From contig NZ_QNUL01000014.1 of the NCBI RefSeq assembly GCF_003383615.1, positions 62,001-126,000 of the forward strand: a DNA stretch of 64,000 nucleotides. Reading direction: 5' to 3'. A model generated the notes under the pieces. That model did no database searches. It was not told where the DNA came from and worked only from the letters and a program-made list of their open reading frames with translations. The position numbers and the translations under genes were made by a program. This DNA is from Dyadobacter luteus. GTDB lineage: Bacteria > Bacteroidota > Bacteroidia > Cytophagales > Spirosomataceae. The first letter of the stretch is position 1. Every line of letters begins with the position of its first letter. Shown here piece after piece: positions 35,422-44,516 of the stretch.

Positions 35422-36027
35422 ATGCATTTGCAACGGCTCTCACAGTCCTTCTACGAGTCTTTTGATACAATTTCTCTGGCAAGAAAGCTGTTGGGATGCG
35501 TAATTATACATGATCATCCCGCCGGAATTACCAGCGGGATGATTGTTGAAACAGAAGCTTATCTGGCCAATGACCCCGCTTGTCACGCGTTTAACAGACG
35601 AACACCAAGAACCGAGCCCATGTATGGCGATCCGGGTACGATATATATCTACACGATTTACGGTATGTATCAGTGCATTAATGTGGTGGGCAATCAAAAC
35701 GGTATTGGTGAAGCCGTCTTAGTACGGGCCTTGCAACCTGTTGAGGGCATTGATTTAATGCGGGACAGAAGAATAGAAGCTCGAAAATCATCGATGTCCA
35801 AATCTATCTCTGACCGGGATCTTTGCCGCGGCCCGGGCAGATTAGTAACAGCAATGGGTATCAGTCAGCTCGAATCAAATCACAAAAGCTTTACCAATGG
35901 CAGCCTGGGCATATACAGCAGCATTTTGTCAGATATTGATATAGCTGTTTCCCAAAGGATTGGTATCAATGTCGGGAAGGAGCTCCCCTATCGATTCACG
36001 ATCAAAGGCAATTCCTTTGTAAGTTAA
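35422..36027 (+). CDS. DNA-3-methyladenine glycosylase (AAG/MPG type)
   Basis: A 201-residue base-excision repair enzyme of the mammalian MPG type. Diagnostic segments are ARKLLGC, GMIVETEAYLANDPACHAF with the catalytic Glu, RTEPMYGDPGTIYIYTIYGMYQCINVV, and GEAVLVRALQPVEG. GPGRLVTAMGI follows. The start lies 5 bp behind the yicC-like stop. It removes alkylated or deaminated purines. Confidence 0.92.
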   Translation: MHLQRLSQSFYESFDTISLARKLLGCVIIHDHPAGITSGMIVETEAYLANDPACHAFNRRTPRTEPMYGDPGTIYIYTIYGMYQCINVVGNQNGIGEAVLVRALQPVEGIDLMRDRRIEARKSSMSKSISDRDLCRGPGRLVTAMGISQLESNHKSFTNGSLGIYSSILSDIDIAVSQRIGINVGKELPYRFTIKGNSFVS

Positions 36028-36095
36028 TAGCAATACAAAATTTTATAATTTCTATATGGAAGTCGGATTTGTTTTACACTTTCGTATTTCATCCA

Positions 36096-36103
36096 TATAT
36101 TTG
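36096..36103 (+). promoter_or_regulatory. Putative -7 box for the TPR histidine kinase gene
   Basis: TATATTTG matches TAnnTTTG exactly, 76 bp before the start codon. An upstream TTTTAC lies about 18 bp before it. Confidence 0.35.
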
Positions 36104-36179
36104 AATTTTCAACTCAACGTTATACCCTGACATCTTTCTGCGGTCCTGCATGATGCAATCCGACTAGGTATACTACGAT

Positions 36180-37979
36180 ATGATTACTTTATACAGGTTA
36201 GGACTTCTCTTTTCTATTTTTATATTTCTTGCTGCAGTTAAATGCTCCCCAGTTAACAATGAATCGGCCCCGGTTCAGGAATCAGCCGCATTTGACGAAA
36301 AACATCAATCTGATTTTGCCAAAGACACAGCGGACGTACTCGGATATCTCTCATTAGCCCACTCTCAGTTATACCTCGATGCAGAAAAGGCGATTGTCAA
36401 TGCCAAACTGGTATTAAAGCTATCTCAGAAGCATCAGTGGAACAAGGGAAAAATTCTTGCCTATAATTTATTGAGCACCTTTTATCTTATGGATGGCAGT
36501 TATGATGTTTTGCGCGAGCTTTCAAATGAAACATTACTTCTTTCCCGTAAAGTAAAGATGCCAATCTACAACGCGCACGCCAGGCGTTTTATGGCTGAAA
36601 GTTATTCGGAGTATCGTCAATGGGATTCTGCACAGGTGAATTACGAGCGGGCTTTAAAGGTTTTCGTGGAGATGAAAGACGACAGCTCCCGCGCCTTGTG
36701 TTTGGAAAATATGGGGAATATGTGGCGGGAAAGAGATAAAATCGATATTGCTACAGCGCATTATGAGCAGGCGTATAACATTTTCAAGGGGCTGCATATG
36801 GAAAGCAATATGGGATCTGTGTTGGAAAGTTGGGGCTACATGTATGTGCGGTTGAATCAACATGAGATTGCAGAAAAGTATTTGCTTGATGCTCTCACCC
36901 TCTCTCAAAAGTCGAAAAATCTGTTTGGAGAAATCAGTGTGCTAAACAATCTGGGGAACTCCTACTACTGGGAAAAAAAATACGATAAGGCTATAGATGC
37001 GTGCCAGAAAGCGCTAAAATATTCCCGGCAGTACCACACCACTCAGCAGACAAACTGGGCACACCAAACACTTGGGCGAGCTTACAAGGAAAAAAATATG
37101 CTCGAAGAAGCGATGTACTATAATGAGAATGCCTATATCGCCAGAAGAAAAATCCACGACGATTATATTCAACGACAGTACACAATGTATCAGCTGATGT
37201 TTGAAAATCAGCAGATGGATTCCGCGATTCAAAAGCGTACAATTGAACAACAGGAACAGGTACAGCGTTTTCTGATAGGCCTTACCTGCCTGATTATTGC
37301 TTTTGCTGCATTCCTGTGGTATAACAATAAAAAGTTGAGACGGAAAAATGCGGAAATTCAGGAGGCTATGGCACAGGGACAAGCTCTGGAACGTAAACGT
37401 GTGGCGGCTGAACTTCATGATCACTTAGGCGGGACACTGGCTTCGCTCAACTGGTATTTGTTCGGTATTGATAAAAAGGCACTGCCGGATAACGATCAGA
37501 AAATTTATAACCGTGTACACGAAATGGTGAATGCAGCCTATAAGGAGGTACGTAGTCTTTCGCATAATTTGCTACCCGCTGAGCTGGAAGAACAGGGACT
37601 CACTGTTGCACTGGCCCGATTGACCAGCAAACTGAACGATAATAAAAGTATTGCGTTTACCTTTGATAACAACGTAGACCAGAAGCGATACGGGACGAAA
37701 ACTGAATTTGAGCTGTACAGCATTGTATTGGAATTGGCCAATAACATCATCAAGCATTCCAAGGCAAGCATCGCCAATATCAGTCTGAACGAGGTGTCAA
37801 AAACAATTCATCTTATTGTCACTGATAACGGAACCGGATTTGATAAATCAGCAAAATCAGGTATGGGACTTTTCAATATCAAAAATCGTGTTGAGAGTCT
37901 TTCCGGAAAAATAAAAATTAATGAAAATTTCGATTCCGGAACACGGATTGAAATAGAAATACCAATCACAAATCGTTAG
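36180..37979 (+). CDS. TPR-containing sensor histidine kinase (NarL/HisKA_3 type)
   Basis: A 599-residue membrane kinase. An N-terminal lipoprotein-like signal (FLAAVKCSP) leads into a periplasmic region of tetratricopeptide repeats (about 60-340), then one membrane helix (about 360-380, IGLTCLIIAFAAFLWY). The cytosolic kinase follows: H413 in ERKRVAAELHDHLGG is the phosphoacceptor, with an HATPase domain (ELANNIIKHSKA, VTDNGTGFD, GMGLFNIKNRVE). The Bacteroidota layout normally works with a LuxR-type response regulator, but none is adjacent, so this is an orphan kinase. What its TPRs sense is unknown. Confidence 0.88.
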   Translation: MITLYRLGLLFSIFIFLAAVKCSPVNNESAPVQESAAFDEKHQSDFAKDTADVLGYLSLAHSQLYLDAEKAIVNAKLVLKLSQKHQWNKGKILAYNLLSTFYLMDGSYDVLRELSNETLLLSRKVKMPIYNAHARRFMAESYSEYRQWDSAQVNYERALKVFVEMKDDSSRALCLENMGNMWRERDKIDIATAHYEQAYNIFKGLHMESNMGSVLESWGYMYVRLNQHEIAEKYLLDALTLSQKSKNLFGEISVLNNLGNSYYWEKKYDKAIDACQKALKYSRQYHTTQQTNWAHQTLGRAYKEKNMLEEAMYYNENAYIARRKIHDDYIQRQYTMYQLMFENQQMDSAIQKRTIEQQEQVQRFLIGLTCLIIAFAAFLWYNNKKLRRKNAEIQEAMAQGQALERKRVAAELHDHLGGTLASLNWYLFGIDKKALPDNDQKIYNRVHEMVNAAYKEVRSLSHNLLPAELEEQGLTVALARLTSKLNDNKSIAFTFDNNVDQKRYGTKTEFELYSIVLELANNIIKHSKASIANISLNEVSKTIHLIVTDNGTGFDKSAKSGMGLFNIKNRVESLSGKIKINENFDSGTRIEIEIPITNR

Positions 37980-38019
37980 TAATCAACAGTGATTACAGGA
38001 ATGAGATTATAAAATTACA

Positions 38020-39201
38020 ATGAGTCAACAACACCTCGATCAATTTATAGCGCGTGTCGGATCAAGTCTGAACGATAAGTCTTTTATAAGCCTTACCCTT
38101 GGGAATTATAAGGGAGCCGAAGACGGACTGAAGAATATCTATGCAAAAAAGATCCAAATTAAAAGAGAAGATAAAGTCAGTTTCACCTACCGCTATAAAA
38201 CGAAAGATATTGTCAAGAACTACGGTGTTGACGAAGCATTGACACTTATTAGGGAAAAGCTCCAGGAAGGTTTCAGGTTTGGTAATTTGTTTACAACATC
38301 TGCGGATTATCTGCTTGATACCAACAAAAAAGGAGAATTCTTTCTGCGGGAATCTTCGCCCACTTCCAATAAAACCCCGGATACACAGCACGACAAAACT
38401 AAAAACCGTCCTATATCCAGCCAGAATAAGGCTTATCTGACAGAGCTGAATATCACAGATCACGAAGGGAAAGTTTTCAAAAATGCTCAGGACAAGTATC
38501 GTCAAATCAATCATTATATAGACATTCTGAGCCCGTTGGTGAAGGAGCTGCCTCGGAAGGATGTTCTGAAAGTTGTAGATATGGGTTCAGGCAAAGGTTA
38601 TCTTACCTTCGCCTTGTACGATTATCTGACCAATGTCACCAACCGGCCTGCTGAAGTAACCGGTGTTGAGTACAGGGACGATCTGGTTAATTTGTGTAAT
38701 CAGATTGCCGATAAATCCGCTTTCGGAGGTTTAAACTTCGTTCAGGGCACAATAGAAGATTACAACCAGGATGATATGAATGTCCTGATTGCATTACACG
38801 CCTGTGACACCGCGACCGACGATGCAATCAGTAAAGGAATTACCGCAAATGCCGACCTGATCGTAGTGGCGCCCTGTTGTCACAAACAGATTCGCAGAGA
38901 AATTGAAAAGAATAAAACAGTGAATGACGTTGACTTCCTTACAAGACATGGAATATTCATGGAACGTCAGGCTGAAATGGTTACAGATGGAATCAGAGCT
39001 TTAATTCTTGAATACTTCGGGTATAAGACGAAGGTCTTTCAATTTATATCTGATGCTCACACGCCTAAAAATGTGATGATTGCCGCCGTTAAAGGTAAAG
39101 TTTCAGAAGCCGAACGGGAAAAGATACTTGCCAAATTGCAACAGGCTAAGTCATTCTTTGGTGTAGGAACACATCACCTGGAAAAGATTATTGGCTTGTA
39201 A
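38020..39201 (+). CDS. SAM-dependent methyltransferase (Methyltransf_32-like)
   Basis: A 393-residue protein. The N-terminal 150 residues form a charged region of unknown role. From about residue 180 there is a Rossmann methyltransferase with motif I VVDMGSGKGYLTFALYDYL and motif II TGVEYRDDLVNLCN. ALHACDTATDDAI and VVAPCCHKQIR are typical of the glutathione-S-transferase-C-domain-like/Methyltransf_32 family. The target (RNA or protein) is unknown. The gene starts 40 bp after the TPR kinase and could be in its operon. Confidence 0.82.
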   Translation: MSQQHLDQFIARVGSSLNDKSFISLTLGNYKGAEDGLKNIYAKKIQIKREDKVSFTYRYKTKDIVKNYGVDEALTLIREKLQEGFRFGNLFTTSADYLLDTNKKGEFFLRESSPTSNKTPDTQHDKTKNRPISSQNKAYLTELNITDHEGKVFKNAQDKYRQINHYIDILSPLVKELPRKDVLKVVDMGSGKGYLTFALYDYLTNVTNRPAEVTGVEYRDDLVNLCNQIADKSAFGGLNFVQGTIEDYNQDDMNVLIALHACDTATDDAISKGITANADLIVVAPCCHKQIRREIEKNKTVNDVDFLTRHGIFMERQAEMVTDGIRALILEYFGYKTKVFQFISDAHTPKNVMIAAVKGKVSEAEREKILAKLQQAKSFFGVGTHHLEKIIGL

Positions 39202-39279
39202 CAACTGGTAGTGCCGGGAATATTTGGGTCTGAAAACGCATTTTAAATCAATATAGAGGTATTTTCTATTGGCACTTCC

Positions 39280-39287
39280 TATCTTTG
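39280..39287 (+). promoter_or_regulatory. Putative -7 box for the RND/MMPL gene
   Basis: TATCTTTG matches TAnnTTTG exactly, 30 bp before the ATG at 39318. Confidence 0.4.
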
Positions 39288-39317
39288 CCTCCCTTTCGAA
39301 ATCAATAAAAACAGTAT

Positions 39318-41639
39318 ATGTGGAATAAAATAGCGACCGGCATAATACGCTATCGCATTATGTGGGTTGTACTGGTGCTTGCATCTACCCTGTTCATGGC
39401 TTATGAAGCCAACAAAATTGAGTTGTCCTATCAATTTGCGAGAATACTTCCCTCGACCGACCCTGTTGAAAAGGAATATCAGGATTTTCGTAAACTGTTT
39501 GGAGAAGATGGCAGTGTGATGGTGATCGGTTGGCAGGATCCCCAATTGTTCGAAGTGAATAAATTCCGCGACTGGTGTAAACTGACCCAGCGTATCAGAG
39601 AGACAGACGGTATTAAAAGTGTTCTGTCGCTGGCCAATCTTCAGAAGGCGGTAAGAAACGACAGTCTTCGTCAGTTTGATTTTGAGCCTGTTATCCGGCA
39701 AATTCCATCCACCCAAAGTGAGGTAGATAGCCTTAAAAAGGAAATTCTGAATCTGCCTATTTATGAAGGCCTTGTTTTGAATTCTGAATCAAATGCTACG
39801 CTGATCGTTATTACATTCAATGATAAGGAACTGAATTCCAAACGCCGGCTTACGATTGTGAGCGATATTGAGGCTATTGCGGAAGAGTTCGCCGTAAAAT
39901 ACTCCACAGACCTTCACTATTCTGGTATGCCATATATCAGAACGGTCAATATGAAGAAAATTTCGGGAGAAATGCAGCTTTTTATGGGACTGGCTGTATT
40001 CGTCACATTGCTTATCCTTTGGGCATTCTTCCGTTCATTCAGACTTACGCTGCTCTCCATCGTTGTAGTGCTTATCGGAGTGGTTTTCTCGGTTGGAACA
40101 CTGCATTTGTTTGGATACAAAATAACAGCTCTTACCGGCCTTATTCCTCCCCTGCTTATAGTCATCGGTGTTCCCAACTGCGTTTTCCTGATTAATAAGT
40201 ACCAGTCCGAACTCCGTGATAACAAGACAAAGGATGATGCGATCAGAGAAATGATTCGTCAGATCGGGCTTTCTACATTCCTGGCTAATACGACAACTGC
40301 CATCGGTTTTGGAGTATTCTATTTTACCAACAGCAGCCTGTTGGTTGAGTTTGGTGTTGTGGCGGCCATCAGCGTCATGGTTACCTATGTGCTTTGTCTC
40401 ATGCTTTTGCCAATCACGCTACACTACATGAGTGTACCAAAGGCGCGTCACATGAAGCATTTGGATGGAAAGTGGGCAGCTGGATTCCTGAGAACGGTGA
40501 ATAAGCTGGTACATTACCGTAGAAAGGAGATTTATATCTCGATGGTTGTGATGATTATTGTTTCAGCGTATGGTATGACCAAAATTGAAACGATTGGCTA
40601 CGTGGTGGACGACCTTCCTAAAAAGGACATTGTATATACCGACCTCCGTTTCTTTGAAAAGAACTTTCATGGTGTGTTACCTTTTGAGGTAATGATTGAC
40701 ACCAAATCAAAGAATGGAGTCTTTGGTGACCAGGCTAAAACGCTGTACAAGATCAAAGCGTTGCAAAGCGAGATGGCAAAGTTTCCGGAGTTTTCCGCAC
40801 CGGTGTCAGTTGTGCAAGGTTCCCGTTTTCTGTATCAGGCCTATCGTGGTGGAGATGCTAAATATTTCGCATTGCCCGGCGTATTGGAACTGGCCAAACT
40901 TACCGGTTACGTAGAAGGAAAACAGGGCGCTTCACGTCAGATCAATTCATTTTTGAATGAGGATAAAAGTGTAACACGTGTAAGCTTCCAAATGGCTGAT
41001 GTAGGTTCTGAGAAGATTAAAGAACTTATGAATCAGATCCGCCCAAAGATAGATTCTATCTTTAGTCCTGAACAGTACAAGGTGAGCCTCACAGGGCATA
41101 GTCTGGTATTCCTCAAAAGCAACGACTACCTGCTTAGCAATTTATATGAAAGTCTGTTAATTGCGATTGTACTGATTGCCATCGTAGGAATGGTTCTGTT
41201 CCGTTCTATCCCGATTATATTGTTGTCAAAATTGCCTTGTCTTATACCGCTTGCACTTACGGCAGGTATCATGGGTTACTTCGGAATTTATTTCAAACCG
41301 ACAACGATTCTGATCTTCAGTATCACATTTGGTATCGCATCAGATGGAACCGTCTACTTCCTTACACGTTACCGTCAGGAGATATATGAAAAGGGAATGA
41401 GCCCTTCTCAGGCCATTACAAATTCTATTTTTGGTACTGGGCTGAGCATGATTTACACAGCAGTGATACTTTTCTGTGGCTTTATCATCTTTGCGGCTTC
41501 GAGTTTTGGCGGAACTGCTGCAATGGGTGTTATGGTTTCTGTAACTTTATTGGTAGCAATGTGTACCAATCTTATATTGTTGCCTGCGTTACTCCTTTCG
41601 ATAGCAAAAAGGCAGGGAAAAGACGTGAAACCTTCCTAA
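39318..41639 (+). CDS. RND/MMPL-family membrane exporter
   Basis: A 773-residue inner-membrane protein with the twofold RND plan. One N-terminal helix is followed by a periplasmic loop, then five helices (about 210-370), a second large loop, and five more helices (about 610-765). The sterol-sensing-like segments (LIPPLLIVIGVPNCVFLINKY and ITFGIASDGTVYFLTRYR) are typical of the MMPL/HpnN group rather than AcrB. Substrates are probably lipids or hydrophobic compounds. No adaptor or TolC gene is adjacent. It lies ahead of an M28 peptidase gene by 46 bp. Confidence 0.85.
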   Translation: MWNKIATGIIRYRIMWVVLVLASTLFMAYEANKIELSYQFARILPSTDPVEKEYQDFRKLFGEDGSVMVIGWQDPQLFEVNKFRDWCKLTQRIRETDGIKSVLSLANLQKAVRNDSLRQFDFEPVIRQIPSTQSEVDSLKKEILNLPIYEGLVLNSESNATLIVITFNDKELNSKRRLTIVSDIEAIAEEFAVKYSTDLHYSGMPYIRTVNMKKISGEMQLFMGLAVFVTLLILWAFFRSFRLTLLSIVVVLIGVVFSVGTLHLFGYKITALTGLIPPLLIVIGVPNCVFLINKYQSELRDNKTKDDAIREMIRQIGLSTFLANTTTAIGFGVFYFTNSSLLVEFGVVAAISVMVTYVLCLMLLPITLHYMSVPKARHMKHLDGKWAAGFLRTVNKLVHYRRKEIYISMVVMIIVSAYGMTKIETIGYVVDDLPKKDIVYTDLRFFEKNFHGVLPFEVMIDTKSKNGVFGDQAKTLYKIKALQSEMAKFPEFSAPVSVVQGSRFLYQAYRGGDAKYFALPGVLELAKLTGYVEGKQGASRQINSFLNEDKSVTRVSFQMADVGSEKIKELMNQIRPKIDSIFSPEQYKVSLTGHSLVFLKSNDYLLSNLYESLLIAIVLIAIVGMVLFRSIPIILLSKLPCLIPLALTAGIMGYFGIYFKPTTILIFSITFGIASDGTVYFLTRYRQEIYEKGMSPSQAITNSIFGTGLSMIYTAVILFCGFIIFAASSFGGTAAMGVMVSVTLLVAMCTNLILLPALLLSIAKRQGKDVKPS

Positions 41640-41685
41640 ATTGTAGGATTGAGTTTCTATTCTAAAATCACCTTTGCCTTTATCA

Positions 41686-43071
41686 ATGAAAAGAAAATTT
41701 CTTCCAGTCCTGTTATTGTCTCTGGCAATAACAGGCACTTCAATGGCTCAGTCGGGCTACAAAGAGGATTCTGTTTTTATCCGAAAAATTTTCCACACCG
41801 CTCTTTCAGACGGTAAAAGCTATGAAATGCTTCGCCGGCTTACCCAGGAAGTAGGTCCGAGATTAAGCGGTTCCGCAGGTGCGGTCAAAGCTGTGACGCT
41901 CACCAGTGAGATTATGAAAGCAGAGAAGTTCGATCAGGTTTTTCTGCAAAACGTCATGGTACCACACTGGGTCAGAGGTGCCAAAGAAGAAGGCGCTATA
42001 TTTAATGGTAAACAAAAAACGGTTGTTCCTCTGGTTGCATTGGGCGGATCTGTCGCTACACCAAAAACAGGTATAAAAGCGCAGGTGATTGAAGTGAAAT
42101 CATTCCAGGAGCTGCGGGATTTGGGTACTAGTGTGGTGAAAGGTAAGATTGTATTCTTCAACAGACCCATGGATCCCACCAAGCTCAATACCTTCGACGC
42201 CTATGCAGGAGCGGTAGAGCAACGAGGTTCAGGACCAAGTGAGGCAGCAAAAATGGGGGCTATCGGCTGTATCGTGAGATCAATGACGACCAGATTGGAC
42301 GATGTTCCTCACACCGGCAGCATGCGCTATGCAAGCGGCGCTCCCATGATTCCGGCAGCAGGGATTTCGACCAATGCCGCTGAACTGCTAAGTAAAACTT
42401 TAAAGACCAATCCGGCTACAGAATTTTACTTTAAACAAAGCTGTGAGATATTACCCGATGCTCCGTCTCACAATGTAATTGGTGAGTTAAAGGGAGCCAA
42501 ATCCCCTGAGCAATACATGGTAGTGGGTGGACATCTGGATTCTTGGGACATAGCAGATGGGGCACATGACGACGGGACGGGATGTGTGCAGTCTATAGAA
42601 GCTGTCAGGTTGCTGAAAGTATTGGGTTACAAGCCAAACAATACGCTACGTGCAGTTATGTTCATGAATGAAGAAAACGGTCTGAAGGGTGGAATTGCCT
42701 ATGCTGATTCGGCTAAATCAAAAAAAGAGAAACATATTGCAGCGATCGAATCTGACCGTGGCGGATTTACTCCTCTTGGTTTCGGTATTGTAGGAACTCC
42801 CGCTCAGAAACAAAAGATCAAAAGCTGGCAGCCTTTATTTTCTCCTTACGGGGTACATGAGTTGGGTGTTGGAGGCGGTGGAGCTGATATAGGCCCTCTA
42901 GGTCAACAGGGAACTGTGTTAATGGGGCTCATTCCTGATTCGCAACGCTATTTTGATTACCACCACGCGACCAATGATACGTTCGATAAGGTGAGTCGTA
43001 GGGAGCTGGAGTTAGGTGCCGCGTCTATGGCAGCGATGCTTTATCTGCTCGACAAGTATGGTGTAGAATAA
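41686..43071 (+). CDS. Secreted M28-family zinc peptidase
   Basis: A 461-residue exported aminopeptidase-like enzyme. A signal peptide (MKRKFLPVLLLSLAITGTSMA) precedes a PA-like insert (about 110-235), and the catalytic domain follows. Zinc ligands are visible in VGGHLDSWD, DGAHDDGTG, MNEENGLKGG, ESDRGG and DYHHATNDT, with the catalytic Glu in NEEN. I use the ATG at 41686, as the only longer start is a TTG. Family members cleave N-terminal residues or dipeptides in the periplasm or outside. Confidence 0.9.
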   Translation: MKRKFLPVLLLSLAITGTSMAQSGYKEDSVFIRKIFHTALSDGKSYEMLRRLTQEVGPRLSGSAGAVKAVTLTSEIMKAEKFDQVFLQNVMVPHWVRGAKEEGAIFNGKQKTVVPLVALGGSVATPKTGIKAQVIEVKSFQELRDLGTSVVKGKIVFFNRPMDPTKLNTFDAYAGAVEQRGSGPSEAAKMGAIGCIVRSMTTRLDDVPHTGSMRYASGAPMIPAAGISTNAAELLSKTLKTNPATEFYFKQSCEILPDAPSHNVIGELKGAKSPEQYMVVGGHLDSWDIADGAHDDGTGCVQSIEAVRLLKVLGYKPNNTLRAVMFMNEENGLKGGIAYADSAKSKKEKHIAAIESDRGGFTPLGFGIVGTPAQKQKIKSWQPLFSPYGVHELGVGGGGADIGPLGQQGTVLMGLIPDSQRYFDYHHATNDTFDKVSRRELELGAASMAAMLYLLDKYGVE

Positions 43072-43088
43072 GATTTTTGAATACAAGT

Positions 43089-43128
43089 AAAAATGCCCGG
43101 TCGCTACAATTTGCAACCGGGCATTTTT
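43089..43128. terminator. Bidirectional terminator between the M28 peptidase and Anbu genes
   Basis: AAAATGCCCGGT (about 43090-43101) pairs with ACCGGGCATTTT (43116-43127), extended by GC pairs inside, with A and T runs on the two flanks. Confidence 0.82.
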
Positions 43129-43139
43129 TATGTATAAAC

Positions 43140-43862
43140 TTATGAGATCTTGTCAAAGGAAGTATCCATCCATTCTTCAGGAATATCATCCAGAGCCTGC
43201 TTCAGCTTATCTGCCCATATCTCGGATACTACTTCCATATCTTTCTTTTCGTAACGATGCTCTACGATCTGAAAGCTGTCCTTTTTATATAATACAACAT
43301 CGATAGGAAACTCAACATCATTATTACTAACCCTTGTGGAATCAAATGACAGAAACCCTGCCTTCAGCGCCTGCTTCATTGTAGAGTCTTCATTTAGTAC
43401 GCGATTCAAGATGGCCTTTCCCTGGCCCGAATTCCCGATAATAACGTACGGAGAACCTTCATCGAGCTCAACCCAGTTTCCTTCCGAATACAAAAGGAAG
43501 AGTTTGTGCTCCGCATCATCCTTAAGCTGGCCGCCTACAATGGTATTAAGGTTGAACTTAAATCCTGCTTTTTCGAGTGATTGCCTGTCTTCTTCGGCCA
43601 CCCGTTTGATCTGCTCGCCAAAGGCATTCACGGCCTTGTAAAGCTTGTTGTATACGACGCCGTCATTTAATAATTCTTCAAAATAATGTACCGCCTTGTC
43701 CCGCACAGAGCGAAGCCCGCTGGTCATAAGGAACAACGAATAATTGTCCTTTTGTGTGATGTACATCTTCTTTTTAACAGTGGTGTTGGTGCCGGCTGTA
43801 ATCCTTGTGTCAGCAATTGCTACTAGACCCTCCTTAACTTTTATTCCGAGACAGTAAGTCAT
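43140..43862 (-). CDS. Anbu-type proteasome-like peptidase
   Basis: A 240-residue protein of the Anbu (ancestral beta subunit) family. The start at 43862 gives MTYCLGIKVKEGLVAIADTR, so removal of Met exposes Thr as the potential catalytic nucleophile. The frame also extends 18 codons upstream, but that would bury the Thr. ADTRITAG and KKKMY fit the conserved beta-subunit core with its Asp and Lys, and VIIGNSGQGK is a further signature. In other bacteria Anbu genes sit with transglutaminase-like, alpha-E and permuted ATP-grasp genes, and none of these is adjacent here. The substrate is unknown. Confidence 0.85.
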   Translation of the reverse strand: MTYCLGIKVKEGLVAIADTRITAGTNTTVKKKMYITQKDNYSLFLMTSGLRSVRDKAVHYFEELLNDGVVYNKLYKAVNAFGEQIKRVAEEDRQSLEKAGFKFNLNTIVGGQLKDDAEHKLFLLYSEGNWVELDEGSPYVIIGNSGQGKAILNRVLNEDSTMKQALKAGFLSFDSTRVSNNDVEFPIDVVLYKKDSFQIVEHRYEKKDMEVVSEIWADKLKQALDDIPEEWMDTSFDKIS

Positions 43863-44048
43863 CTTTTCCTGGTTTGCCAATGTAATTCTGAGTTCAACTG
43901 ATCTCAGGCTGAGCATTTCAGCGCATCAAAAATACCAAATTGGCTTTGTTCAACAGAAAGTTTTCCTACTTTTAATCGGGCTCTCTGTTATTTCACTCCC
44001 GAAAACTTCGTTCGTCACATATACAATCACGTCTAAATATTTATAAAA

Positions 44049-44516
44049 ATGACTGAAAATGAAAAACTTATAGATCAGTTTTATTCAGCGTTTGCAAAGG
44101 GCGATTATAAGACCATGCAATCCTGCTACGCCGATAATGCCACGTTCAGCGATGCAGCTTTTGTTGATTTAAACAGTGCGGAAGTGAAAGCCATGTGGGA
44201 AATGCTTTGTAAAAATGGAAAGGATTTTCAGTTGTCCTATTCCAATGTTAAAGATAAGGAAAATGGCGCCTCTGCTGATTGGGTGGCTACTTATACCTTT
44301 TCTAAAACAGGAAACAAGGTAACCAACCGGATTCACGCAGATTTCAAGATCGTGAATGGAAAAATTATAAGTCACAGAGATCACTTTGATTTTTATACCT
44401 GGGCTAAACAGGCTTTTGGTACAACCGGCTTATTGATTGGTTGGACAGGTTTTTTTAAAAACAAGGTAAGAACCACAGCAAGAGAGAATCTGGCGAAATT
44501 TATGAGGACGAACTGA
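44049..44516 (+). CDS. NTF2-like (SnoaL) family protein
   Basis: A 155-residue small alpha+beta barrel protein. LIDQFYSAFAKGDYKTMQSCYADNATFSD (about 7-35, read in segments) is the typical opening, with RIHADFKIVNGKIISHRDHFDFYTW near 97-122. Family members are isomerases, dehydratases or binding proteins, and the exact activity is not evident. It overlaps the next gene by one base (TGATG), so the two are translationally coupled. Confidence 0.82.
   Translation: MTENEKLIDQFYSAFAKGDYKTMQSCYADNATFSDAAFVDLNSAEVKAMWEMLCKNGKDFQLSYSNVKDKENGASADWVATYTFSKTGNKVTNRIHADFKIVNGKIISHRDHFDFYTWAKQAFGTTGLLIGWTGFFKNKVRTTARENLAKFMRTN

Noticed and set aside
43863..43916. N-terminal extension of Anbu
   Set aside because: It would put 18 residues ahead of the MTYC start that exposes the catalytic Thr in this family.
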